DNA of 19,753 nucleotides from an uncultured Lachnospiraceae bacterium (GTDB taxonomy: Bacteria > Bacillota > Clostridia > Lachnospirales > Lachnospiraceae): the NCBI GenBank assembly GCA_905209865.1, contig CAJLUP010000023.1:1-19753 (forward strand). The letters run 5' to 3'. Shown here piece by piece: positions 1 to 7,480 of the stretch. Within the stretch, counting starts at the first letter, position 1. Every line of letters starts with the position of its first letter. The notes under the pieces were generated by a model. That model was not told where the DNA came from, ran no database searches, and saw nothing but the letters and a program-made list of their open reading frames with translations. A program made the translations under genes and the position numbers.

Positions 1-10
1 AGAGAGTAAG

Positions 11-46
11 ACTAAATTCAGCATGATGGTGGAATTTAGTTTTTCA
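11..46 (+). terminator. Intrinsic terminator upstream of secG
   Basis: A perfect 9-bp stem (ACTAAATTC at 11-19, GAATTTAGT at 32-40) with a 12-nt loop is followed by TTTT at 41-44. It is AT-rich and so of modest strength. A TAA at 7-9 could be the stop codon of an upstream gene lying outside the window, which would put the hairpin directly after it. That gene cannot be identified from nine bases. Confidence 0.7.
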
Positions 47-79
47 TTTAAGGTAAGACAAATGAACGCAATAAAAGTC

Positions 80-108
80 TTGCAAATAAATGCTAACTGT
101 GATAAAAT
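80..108 (+). promoter_or_regulatory. Sigma-A promoter for secG (extended -10)
   Basis: TTGCAA at 80-85 and TAAAAT at 103-108 are separated by exactly 17 bp. A TGA triplet directly before the -10 makes it an extended -10 element. It lies about 30 bp upstream of the secG start and downstream of the hairpin at 11-46, so it probably begins the secG transcript. Confidence 0.7.
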
Positions 109-138
109 AATTTTGGTTTATTTCAGGAGGTATAAGAA

Positions 139-381
139 ATGGATATTTTGAAAACAGTATTAACGATTATTTTTGTTATAGATTGCATTGCATTAGCTTG
201 TATTATTCTTTTGCAGGAAGGTAAGTCCGCAGGACTCGGAACGATCAGCGGAGCGGCGGATACATATTGGGGACATAATAAAGGTCGTTCTATGGAAGGC
301 GCGCTCGTGAAAGCAACAAGAGTTGTTGCAGTTCTGTTTATGGTACTGGCGATTGTACTGAACCTTAATATTTTTAACTAA
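139..381 (+). CDS. secG: Preprotein translocase subunit SecG
   Basis: SecG is the small third subunit of the SecYEG channel in the cytoplasmic membrane and assists SecA-driven export. The 80 residues match the usual SecG length. They show an N-terminal membrane segment (about residues 3-25), the conserved cytoplasmic loop LLQEGKSAGLGTISGAADTYWG (about 25-46), and a second membrane segment (about 57-78). AGGAGG at 125-130 is 8 nt before ATG. The order secG-rnr-smpB is widespread in Firmicutes and supports the call. A hairpin with a T-rich tail lies just after the stop, before rnr. Confidence 0.95.
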   Translation: MDILKTVLTIIFVIDCIALACIILLQEGKSAGLGTISGAADTYWGHNKGRSMEGALVKATRVVAVLFMVLAIVLNLNIFN

Positions 382-427
382 TGCAGAATAGTATAAGAAA
401 AGCAGCGGAAGATAATAATGATTATGA

Positions 428-461
428 GCACTCTATACAAATATAGGGTGCTTTTACTTTT
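428..461 (+). terminator. Terminator or attenuator between secG and rnr
   Basis: A 10-bp stem (GCACTCTATA at 428-437, TATAGGGTGC at 442-451, one G-U pair) has a 4-nt loop CAAA and is followed by TTTTACTTTT at 452-461. The tail ends only 20 bp before the rnr start codon. I see no convincing promoter in that gap, so the hairpin probably reduces rather than abolishes read-through from secG into rnr. Confidence 0.75.
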
Positions 462-481
462 ATTGCGGCGCGGAGGGTAAA

Positions 482-2755
482 ATGCGGAAAACAAACGGCG
501 GCAGAGGAAGAAAAAAAGGAAACTATGATGATCGCAGCAGAATGTATGGGAGGAAAGATTTCCCGAAAGAAAATGATCATCAATTTGAAAAACGAAAAAA
601 AGTGATCTTGGATTTTATGAAAGATGATCTGTATGTGCCTATGAAGATCAAGGAAATTGCCGTGGTTCTTCAGATCCCGGGGGAGCAGAGACAGCAGTTG
701 AGAGACATTCTTGATGCCCTTGTAGAAGAAGGCAAGATTACGATCTCAAAGAGAGGCAAGTATACATGCGGACATGCAGAGCATTTGGAAGGAACGTTTC
801 AGGCAAATGCGAGGGGATTCGGATTTGTTACTCCGAAAGACGGAGGAGATGACATTTTCATTCCTGAGGAATGTCTCGGAAATGCGTTTCAGGGAGATGT
901 GGTAGAGTATATTGTAACATCTGCACCGACAGGAAAGCGGAAGGAAGGCAAGATCGTCAATATCCTTTCCCACGGGGTGACTCATATTGTTGGTTTGTAT
1001 GAAAAGTGCAAAAGTTTCGGGTTTGTAAGACCGGATAACAAGAGATATGTCAATGATATCTATATCCCTGCGGGGCGTGAGATGGGAGCTGTGACAGGGA
1101 ATAAGGTAGTTGTGGAAATGACATCTTACGGCGGAGAGCATATGAAGCCTGAAGGAAGAGTTTCGGAGATTATTGGTCATGTGAATGACCCCGGCACAGA
1201 TATTCTGTCCATCGTCATGGATCTTGGAATTAAGACGGAGTTTCCGGAGCGGGTTTTGAATCAGGCAGTCAGAGTCGGCAAACCTGTAAGTGAAGCAGAT
1301 CGTGCAGGGAGAAAAGATCTTACGGATGTGAGAATGGTAACCATCGACAGTGAAGATGCGAAAGATTTGGACGACGCGGTATCTGTAGAGCGGGACGGGG
1401 AGAATTATGTGCTTGGCGTACACATTGCGGATGTAACGAACTATGTTCAGGAAAGAAGCGCTCTTGACAGAGAAGCTTTGGAACGCGGGACAAGCGTTTA
1501 TCTGGCAGATCGCGTGATCCCCATGCTTCCGCATGTGTTATCGAATGGGATCTGCTCTCTTAATGCAGGGGAAGACAGACTTGCTCTGTCTTGTATCATG
1601 ACAATTTCGCCTGACGGGGAAATGATTTCTCATGAGATCGCAGAGTCTGTCATCTGTGTAGATAAAAGGATGAGCTACAATGGAGTCTCTGCTGTGCTGG
1701 CACAGGAAGAAGAGGCGCTTCGTGAGCAGGAAGAATTTGTTCCGATGATTCTTCTTATGAAGGAATTATCCGAAGTCATTCGGGAAAAGCGTGGAAAACG
1801 GGGTGCTATTGATTTTGATTTTCCAGAGACGAAGATTCTCCTGGATGAGAGCGGAAAACCGATTGAGATCAAACCGTACGATCGCAATCCGGCGACAGAG
1901 ATTATCGAAGATTTTATGCTTATGGCAAATGAGACGGTGGCGGAAGAGTTCTTTTGGCGTGAGATCCCGTTCCTTTACAGGACGCACGAGTCACCGGATG
2001 AGGATCGGATCAGACAGCTTTCTGCTTTTGTCAATAATTTCGGCTACCATATCCATGTGGGAAATGAGATCCGTCCGAAAGAGATTCAAAAGCTTCTTTC
2101 GAAAATAGAGGGAACACCCGAGGAAGATTTGATCAGCAGACTTACGCTGCGGTCTATGAAACAGGCGCGTTATACAACGGAAAATACAGGTCATTTTGGA
2201 CTTGCCGCAAAATATTATACACATTTCACATCACCGATCCGAAGATATCCCGATCTTCAGATCCATCGTATCATCAAAGAAAATCTGCGCGGAAGATTCG
2301 ATGAAAACAGGGCGGAACATTATTCGGAGATCTTGCAGCCGGTCGCGGCGCAGTGCAGCGACCGGGAGCGGCGGGCAGAAGAAGCTGAGCGAGAAGTCGT
2401 GAAAATGAAAAAAGCGGAGTATATGCAGAATTATATCGGGGAAGAGTTTGAAGGTGTTATTTCCAGCGTTACGAAATGGGGCGCTTATATTGAATTGGAA
2501 AATACGGTAGAAGGACTTGCACATGTCGCGGATATGTGGGATGATCATTATGAGTTTTACGAAGAAAGTTACGAGCTGGTCGGCGAACATACAGGCAAGT
2601 CATATAAGCCGGGACAGAAGGTTCGCGTGTGTGTGACGGATGCGGATAAGCTACAAAGGACTGTGAATTTTCGGATCCTCTGTGAAGCCAATGAACAGAA
2701 GCGGGATGATAGAGAGGCAGGCAGCTATAGAGGATCAGATATTGTAGATTTTTAG
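482..2755 (+). CDS. rnr: Ribonuclease R (3'-5' exoribonuclease)
   Basis: RNase R degrades structured RNA from the 3' end and, with SmpB-tmRNA, clears non-stop mRNAs. The 757 residues show the full family layout: a basic N-terminus and winged-helix region (about 1-100), cold-shock/OB domains (about 100-260), the RNB catalytic domain, and a C-terminal S1 domain from about residue 654. The catalytic motif DSEDAKDLDDA starts at residue 289, giving the metal-binding aspartates D289, D295, D297 and D298. The second RNB signature THFTSPIRRYPDL lies at 580-592. The start has GGAGGG at 472-477 with a short 4-nt spacer. The next ATG, at codon 22, is the alternative, but the Lys/Arg-rich N-terminus is typical of the family. 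smpB follows after 18 bp and is surely co-transcribed. Confidence 0.97.
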   Translation: MRKTNGGRGRKKGNYDDRSRMYGRKDFPKENDHQFEKRKKVILDFMKDDLYVPMKIKEIAVVLQIPGEQRQQLRDILDALVEEGKITISKRGKYTCGHAEHLEGTFQANARGFGFVTPKDGGDDIFIPEECLGNAFQGDVVEYIVTSAPTGKRKEGKIVNILSHGVTHIVGLYEKCKSFGFVRPDNKRYVNDIYIPAGREMGAVTGNKVVVEMTSYGGEHMKPEGRVSEIIGHVNDPGTDILSIVMDLGIKTEFPERVLNQAVRVGKPVSEADRAGRKDLTDVRMVTIDSEDAKDLDDAVSVERDGENYVLGVHIADVTNYVQERSALDREALERGTSVYLADRVIPMLPHVLSNGICSLNAGEDRLALSCIMTISPDGEMISHEIAESVICVDKRMSYNGVSAVLAQEEEALREQEEFVPMILLMKELSEVIREKRGKRGAIDFDFPETKILLDESGKPIEIKPYDRNPATEIIEDFMLMANETVAEEFFWREIPFLYRTHESPDEDRIRQLSAFVNNFGYHIHVGNEIRPKEIQKLLSKIEGTPEEDLISRLTLRSMKQARYTTENTGHFGLAAKYYTHFTSPIRRYPDLQIHRIIKENLRGRFDENRAEHYSEILQPVAAQCSDRERRAEEAEREVVKMKKAEYMQNYIGEEFEGVISSVTKWGAYIELENTVEGLAHVADMWDDHYEFYEESYELVGEHTGKSYKPGQKVRVCVTDADKLQRTVNFRILCEANEQKRDDREAGSYRGSDIVDF

Positions 2756-2773
2756 GCAGGAGAAGAAAGGGTT

Positions 2774-3238
2774 ATGGCAAAGTCAGAAGTCAGGATGATC
2801 GCCAACAATAAAAAAGCGTATCATGACTATTTTATTCTTGAAAAATATGAGGCAGGGATTGTCCTGCATGGAACAGAGGTCAAATCTCTGCGCATGGGGA
2901 AATGCAGTATAAAAGAAGCATTTATCAGAGTGGAGTCCGGGGAGATGTATATTTACGGGATGCACATTCCGCCTTATGAAAAAGGAAATATATTTAATAA
3001 AGATCCGCTTAGAGTAAGAAAACTTCTTCTTCACAAAAGGGAGATCGAGAAGATTTTCGGGAAGATGAAAGAGCAGGGGATCACACTTGTTCCCCTGCAG
3101 GTATATTTTAAAGGAAGTCTTGTGAAACTTGAGATTGGAATGGCAAAAGGAAAGAAATTATATGACAAGAGAGACGATATTGCCAAAAAAGATCAGAAGA
3201 GGGAAGCACAGAGAGAATTTAAGATCAGAAATTTATAA
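2774..3238 (+). CDS. smpB: SsrA-binding protein SmpB
   Basis: SmpB binds tmRNA and carries it into the A site of ribosomes stalled on mRNA lacking a stop codon, starting trans-translation. The 154 residues are the normal length. Signature segments are visible: ANNKKAYHDYFILEKYEAGI near the N-terminus, VLHGTEVKSLRMGKCSIKEAF, and a basic tail (YDKRDDIAKKDQKREAQRE) that in the family mimics mRNA in the decoding site. AGGAG at 2758-2762 and AAGGG just before ATG give the ribosome site. The gene follows rnr directly, the classical pairing. The tmRNA gene itself (ssrA) is not in this window. Confidence 0.97.
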   Translation: MAKSEVRMIANNKKAYHDYFILEKYEAGIVLHGTEVKSLRMGKCSIKEAFIRVESGEMYIYGMHIPPYEKGNIFNKDPLRVRKLLLHKREIEKIFGKMKEQGITLVPLQVYFKGSLVKLEIGMAKGKKLYDKRDDIAKKDQKREAQREFKIRNL

Positions 3239-3285
3239 TGCCGCAAGAGCAGGCAAAAGCGCTGCGGCGCAGGGGAAGGGATGTT

Positions 3286-4122
3286 ATGATACAGGATATT
3301 GAACCGCACCATTTAGATAATCAATACAGACCGCTTCCTCCGGATAAAGACAGCATCGTATTGTATTATGAAGATCATGCAGTTTTGATGAAAGTGTCGG
3401 AGGAAGGGATTGCGTTTCCTCGTTTTTCGGATTTGGAACGGTTGAACGGGGAAATTTATGAAGAAAGTACCTATTTGTTTTCGGTAGATGAAGAGCGCTA
3501 TTATCTGGCGGATGGGATCAGCAGAGAGCTTCTTTCGGATTTTCGAATGGAGAATACTGAGATTTTCAGGACGGCAGAACCGCAGCATTATGCATTTGCC
3601 GGAATTACGGGATATCAGCTTTATAACTGGTATAAGAACCGGAAATATTGCGGCAGATGTGGAAAACGGATGAAACACGGGGAAAAAGAGAGGATGCTGT
3701 ACTGCGAAGCATGCAATAACATGGAGTTTCCGAAAATCTGTCCGGCGGTTATTATCGGCGTGACAGATCATAATCGTATTTTGATGTCAAAGTATGCAGG
3801 TCGTACATATAAAAAATACGCGCTTCTTGCAGGATTTTCTGAGATCGGGGAGACAGTGGAACAGACGGTTGCCCGGGAAGTTATGGAAGAAGTCGGTCTG
3901 AAAGTGAAGAATATCCGTTATTACAAAAGCCAGCCATGGGCATTTAGTGATACGCTTCTTATGGGATTTTACTGTGATCTTGACGGGAATGATACAATCA
4001 CACTTGACAGAGAGGAACTGGCAATGGCAGAATGGTTTGAGAGGGAAGAGATTCCGGTAGAACCATCGCGGGACAGCCTTACGAATGAAATGATCCTGCA
4101 GTTTAAAAATGGAAAACAATAG
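3286..4122 (+). CDS. nudC: NudC-type NUDIX hydrolase (NAD(H) pyrophosphatase / RNA deNADding family)
   Basis: The protein carries all three NudC hallmarks. There is a zinc ribbon with C122-x2-C125 and C140-x2-C143. A full NUDIX box begins at G183 (GFSEIGE, then R197-E198-V-M-E201-E202-V-G204). After it comes SQPW at 215-218, the family signature for dinucleotide substrates. Members hydrolyse NAD(H) to NMN(H) and AMP, and the best-studied ones remove NAD caps from RNA 5' ends. I place the start at 3286 because AGGGGAAGGG (3271-3280) sits just upstream. An in-frame ATG at 3238 overlaps the smpB stop by 1 nt but lacks a ribosome site and would add 16 residues. The gene is co-directional with rnr and smpB, so an RNA-processing role is plausible but inferred. 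Confidence 0.88.
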   Translation: MIQDIEPHHLDNQYRPLPPDKDSIVLYYEDHAVLMKVSEEGIAFPRFSDLERLNGEIYEESTYLFSVDEERYYLADGISRELLSDFRMENTEIFRTAEPQHYAFAGITGYQLYNWYKNRKYCGRCGKRMKHGEKERMLYCEACNNMEFPKICPAVIIGVTDHNRILMSKYAGRTYKKYALLAGFSEIGETVEQTVAREVMEEVGLKVKNIRYYKSQPWAFSDTLLMGFYCDLDGNDTITLDREELAMAEWFEREEIPVEPSRDSLTNEMILQFKNGKQ

Positions 4123-4147
4123 TCAAAAAGAAAAGGAGAATGAAACG

Positions 4148-4570
4148 ATGAGAGCAGAATTTGATGAAAGTTTGGTAACAGGAAATGAAATGATCGACAC
4201 ACAGCACAAAGAATTGATTGAGAAGATCAACAAGCTTCTTGACAGCTGCGAGACGAGCAAAGAAAAAGTTGTAGCGGTAAAAACCCTTGACTATCTTGCT
4301 GATTATACAGAGTTTCATTTTGGCGAGGAAGAAAAGCTTCAGGAATCAATCGATTATCCGGCATTGACAGAGCATAAAAAAGAGCATGACAAGCTGCGCG
4401 CAGTTGTGAAAGATCTCTACAATATGCTTGAGGAGGAAGAAGGTCCGTCAGAGGCGTTCGTAGAGCAGGTAAATAAAAATGTTATCGAATGGCTGTACAG
4501 ACATATCAAAGGCTTCGACCGTTCGGTAGCAGAGTACAAATTTATGAATGAAAGCAGCGAGAGACTGTAG
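4148..4570 (+). CDS. Bacteriohemerythrin
   Basis: This is a stand-alone hemerythrin domain, a four-helix bundle with a non-haem di-iron site that binds O2 reversibly. In anaerobes it is usually linked to oxygen sensing or scavenging. The 140 residues contain the expected ligand set: H20, H57, E61 (HFGEE), H76, H80 (HKKEH), H119 and D124 (HIKGFD). The start at 4148 has AAGGAG at 4133-4138, 9 nt upstream. A longer frame from 4109 would overlap nudC by 14 bp and has no ribosome site. It follows nudC after 25 bp, so it is likely the last gene of the rnr-smpB-nudC transcript. The O2 or redox link to its neighbours is inference. Confidence 0.92.
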   Translation: MRAEFDESLVTGNEMIDTQHKELIEKINKLLDSCETSKEKVVAVKTLDYLADYTEFHFGEEEKLQESIDYPALTEHKKEHDKLRAVVKDLYNMLEEEEGPSEAFVEQVNKNVIEWLYRHIKGFDRSVAEYKFMNESSERL

Positions 4571-4605
4571 AAAAAAGCAAGAGAAAAAGAGAGAAACGTT
4601 TGATG

Positions 4606-4635
4606 TTCGACTTATACCCCTTTCTGTGATATGAT
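4606..4635 (+). promoter_or_regulatory. Candidate promoter for the GTPase-NYN gene
   Basis: TTCGAC at 4606-4611 and TATGAT at 4630-4635 have an 18-bp spacer. TGA precedes the -10 (extended -10). The -10 starts at the inner edge of the left arm of the inverted repeat at 4614-4668, so the dyad covers the spacer and the predicted start site. Transcripts starting near 4642 would contain only the right arm. Confidence 0.55.
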
Positions 4636-4668
4636 AATTTTTGTATTAAAAATCACAGAAAGGGGTAT
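4614..4668 (+). repeat. Perfect 17-bp inverted repeat containing the ribosome site of the next gene
   Basis: ATACCCCTTTCTGTGAT at 4614-4630 is repeated exactly in inverted orientation at 4652-4668, with a 21-nt spacer. The right arm contains AGAAAGGGG, the Shine-Dalgarno sequence for the ATG at 4673. In RNA read through from the upstream operon the stem would hide this site, and the TATTTTC after it could give weak termination. As DNA it could be an operator over the promoter. Confidence 0.85.
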
Positions 4669-4672
4669 TTTC

Positions 4673-7381
4673 ATGGAAAATACGTCTGAGAATAAAGGAA
4701 ATAAATTAAAACCAAGAGCAACAAAGCATATCAGCGTCGGTCTGCTGGCACATGTGGACGCAGGTAAGACAACATTGTCGGAAGGGATGCTTTATTTGAG
4801 CGGACAGATTCGGAATATGGGGCGCGTTGATCATGGGGATACGTTTTTGGATCATTATGAAACGGAAAGAGAACGCGGAATTACGATCTTCTCAAAGCAG
4901 GCAGAACTTCGGTGGAACGACAAGGTCATTACGATCCTTGATACGCCCGGGCATGTAGATTTTTCGGCAGAGATGGAGCGGGTTTTGCAAGTGCTGGACT
5001 GTGCGGTGCTTGTGATCAGCGCTGCTGACGGGATACAGGCGCACACAGTGACGCTTTGGAGACTTCTGAAGCAGTACCGCATTCCGACCATGATCTTTGT
5101 AAATAAAATGGATCGGCAGGAAGCGGACAAAGAAAAACTTCTGGCAGAATTAAAAAGACGGTTCGGCGATGGCTGTATTGATATGGATATGCAGTCCGAG
5201 GTGAAGATAGAAAGCCTTGCCATGTGTGATGAAGAGATGCTTGAAGAATATTTGGCAGAAGGAAAGATCAAAAGAGAGACTGTGAGGAAGGCAATCGCAG
5301 CGAGAAAAGTCTTCCCCTGCTGGTTTGGCTCTGCGCTGAAAGCGGAAGGGATTGAAGAATTACTTTCCGGTCTGTGTGAATATGCTCCATCGACAGAACC
5401 TTTGCCGGAATTTGGGGCAAAAGTGTATAAGATCGCCCGTGATTCACAAAAGAATCGTCTGACTTACCTGAAGGTGACAGGAGGGGAACTGCGTGTGAAA
5501 GACGTTCCTGCGGCAGCAGAAGGGACATGTACGGGAAAGGTGAATCAGATCCGAAAGTATTCCGGCGATAAATATGAACTTGTCCAAACAGCCGGAGCTG
5601 GAGAAGTCTGTGCGGTTACCGGACTTGAAGGAACTTATCCGGGGCAGGGGCTTGGAATACAGCCGGCATCGGCGCTTCCGGTATTAGAACCTGTTATGAC
5701 ATATCGGATTGAACTTCCCGACGGTTGTGATGTACATAAAATGTTTCAGAATCTGCGCTGTCTTGAAGAGGAAGATCCGGAACTGCATGTTGTCAAAACT
5801 GAGGAGACATCGGAGATCCATATCCGGCTTATGGGGGAGGTTCAGACGGAAGTTTTACAGAAGATCGTCAAAGATCGGTTCGGCGTTCTCATTCAGTTTG
5901 GAGAAGGAAGGATCGTTTATAAAGAAACAATTCAAAATGTGACCGAAGGGGCTGGGCATTTTGAACCGCTCCGTCATTATGCAGAAGTACATTTAAGGTT
6001 AGAGCCGGCAGAGCGCGGTTCAGGCATGCAGTTTGCGGCAGATTGTTCCGAGGATGTGTTAGACCGAAATTATCAAAGGCTTATATTGACACATTTGGAA
6101 GAGCGGGAGCACAAAGGAGTTCTGACCGGATCTGCCCTTACGGACGTTCGTATTACCCTTCTGTCAGGAAAGGCTCATAAGAAACATACAGAAGGCGGTG
6201 ATTTTCGTCAGGCGACTTACCGGGCGGTTCGTCAGGGACTTCGGAAAGCCGAAAGTGTTCTGCTGGAGCCATATTACGAATTCCGCATGGAACTTCCTAT
6301 GGAAAATGTCGGAAAGGCAATGACGGATATAAAACGGATGAGCGGAACGTTTGACGGACCAAAGACAGAGGACGGCATGGCAGTTCTTACCGGGAGCGTT
6401 CCGGCTGCGGAAATGAACGGATATCAGAAAGAGTTTACGGCGTATACAGGCGGATTCGGAAGATTGTTCTGTACTTTAAAAGGATATGATATCTGTCATA
6501 ATACAGAAGAAGTAATCAGACAGATCGGATACGATGCAGATGCTGACGTGGAAAATACGGCGGATTCTGTATTTTGCTCTCATGGGGCGGGAACGATCAT
6601 ACCGTGGTATGAGGCAGATGCCCATATGCATGTAGGCGGCGCGGAAGAAAGACAGGAGGAAGATACGGAGATTCTCGAAAAGTTTCGTCCAAAGAGAAGG
6701 GCGATCGAACTGACTCAGGAAGAACTGGATGCAATCTATGTTCGGACGCCTGATCCGGCAAAAAATAAGAAAAGAACGTCATCTGTGACAGTGACGGCAG
6801 GAAAAACAGCTTCTTACCATGGTAAAACGGAAAACAAGAAAAAGAATCGGAAAGAATATCTGCTTGTGGACGGATATAATATTATTTTTGCATGGGATTC
6901 CTTAAAGCAGCTTTCGAAGATTGATCTGGCTGCGGCTCGGGGAAAACTTGCGGATATTTTATGTAATTATCAGGGGTATAAGCAGTGCGAGCTGATCCTT
7001 GTGTTTGATGCTTATAAAGTGGAAGGTAATCCGGGAGAAGTTCTCAAATATCATAATATCCATGTAGTTTATACAAAGGAAGCGGAGACGGCAGATCACT
7101 ATATCGAAAAAACCGTGCGGCAGATCGCGAAAGAGCATGATGTGATCGTTGCGACATCGGATGCGCTTGAGCAGGTCATCATTATGGGGCAGGGAGCGCG
7201 GCGGATGTCGGCGGCAGGATTGGAAGAAGAGATTGAATGTGCGCTTGAGCAGATGAAGGATGACTATCCGAAAAAAGAAGAAATGCAGCGGAACTATTTG
7301 TTTGATTATCTTGAAAAAGAGATTGCGGAAGAGATGGAACGGGTGCGGCTTGGTTCAGAGAATAAAAAGTGGACTGTATAA
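4673..7381 (+). CDS. EF-G/Tet(M)-like translational GTPase fused to a YacP/Rae1-like NYN nuclease domain
   Basis: The 902 residues fall into two parts. Residues 1 to about 640 align with EF-G and ribosomal-protection proteins such as Tet(M), which is itself about 639 residues. Visible GTPase motifs are AHVDAGKT (26-33), the RGITI switch segment, DTPGH (90-94) and NKMD (144-147); domains II-V follow. The domain IV tip (about 500-510, KAHKKHTEGGD) lacks the YSPV residues I recall for Tet(M). A conserved-looking DSVFCSHGAG stands at 631-640, then a charged linker (about 655-728). Residues about 729-870 form a NYN/YacP domain: VDGYN with D733, FDAYK with D779, ETAD with E805 and D808, TSD with D830, then GQGA. 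In Bacillus, Rae1 (YacP) cleaves mRNA in the ribosomal A site. The start at 4673 has AGGGG 7 nt upstream; an in-frame ATG at 4631 lies in the hairpin loop without a ribosome site. Databases may label such proteins tetracycline resistance; I doubt that. Function is inferred. Confidence 0.9.
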   Translation: MENTSENKGNKLKPRATKHISVGLLAHVDAGKTTLSEGMLYLSGQIRNMGRVDHGDTFLDHYETERERGITIFSKQAELRWNDKVITILDTPGHVDFSAEMERVLQVLDCAVLVISAADGIQAHTVTLWRLLKQYRIPTMIFVNKMDRQEADKEKLLAELKRRFGDGCIDMDMQSEVKIESLAMCDEEMLEEYLAEGKIKRETVRKAIAARKVFPCWFGSALKAEGIEELLSGLCEYAPSTEPLPEFGAKVYKIARDSQKNRLTYLKVTGGELRVKDVPAAAEGTCTGKVNQIRKYSGDKYELVQTAGAGEVCAVTGLEGTYPGQGLGIQPASALPVLEPVMTYRIELPDGCDVHKMFQNLRCLEEEDPELHVVKTEETSEIHIRLMGEVQTEVLQKIVKDRFGVLIQFGEGRIVYKETIQNVTEGAGHFEPLRHYAEVHLRLEPAERGSGMQFAADCSEDVLDRNYQRLILTHLEEREHKGVLTGSALTDVRITLLSGKAHKKHTEGGDFRQATYRAVRQGLRKAESVLLEPYYEFRMELPMENVGKAMTDIKRMSGTFDGPKTEDGMAVLTGSVPAAEMNGYQKEFTAYTGGFGRLFCTLKGYDICHNTEEVIRQIGYDADADVENTADSVFCSHGAGTIIPWYEADAHMHVGGAEERQEEDTEILEKFRPKRRAIELTQEELDAIYVRTPDPAKNKKRTSSVTVTAGKTASYHGKTENKKKNRKEYLLVDGYNIIFAWDSLKQLSKIDLAAARGKLADILCNYQGYKQCELILVFDAYKVEGNPGEVLKYHNIHVVYTKEAETADHYIEKTVRQIAKEHDVIVATSDALEQVIIMGQGARRMSAAGLEEEIECALEQMKDDYPKKEEMQRNYLFDYLEKEIAEEMERVRLGSENKKWTV

Positions 7382-7480
7382 AAATGACATAACTGGATGT
7401 TTTAATACAACCAGTCTGATGCTAATATACCTGTATCAAAAATATTGAGCAGAAAAATGTTCAGGAAAGCAGGTAGGGAT

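Noticed and set aside
746..1534. 262-codon - strand frame opposite rnr
   Set aside because: It lies wholly antisense to a well-supported RNase R gene, is rich in His, Ile and Cys as expected for a mirrored frame, and has no recognisable domain or ribosome site.
4673..6590. Acquired tetracycline resistance gene on a mobile element
   Set aside because: There are no transposase, integrase or conjugation genes around it, codon style matches the neighbours, and the Tet(M) loop residues appear missing.
7392..7415. Hairpin ACTGGATGT/ACAACCAGT after the fusion gene, first considered a terminator
   Set aside because: The stem has a mismatch and is not followed by a T-run. I see no solid terminator or promoter in the 99-bp gap before the ECF gene.
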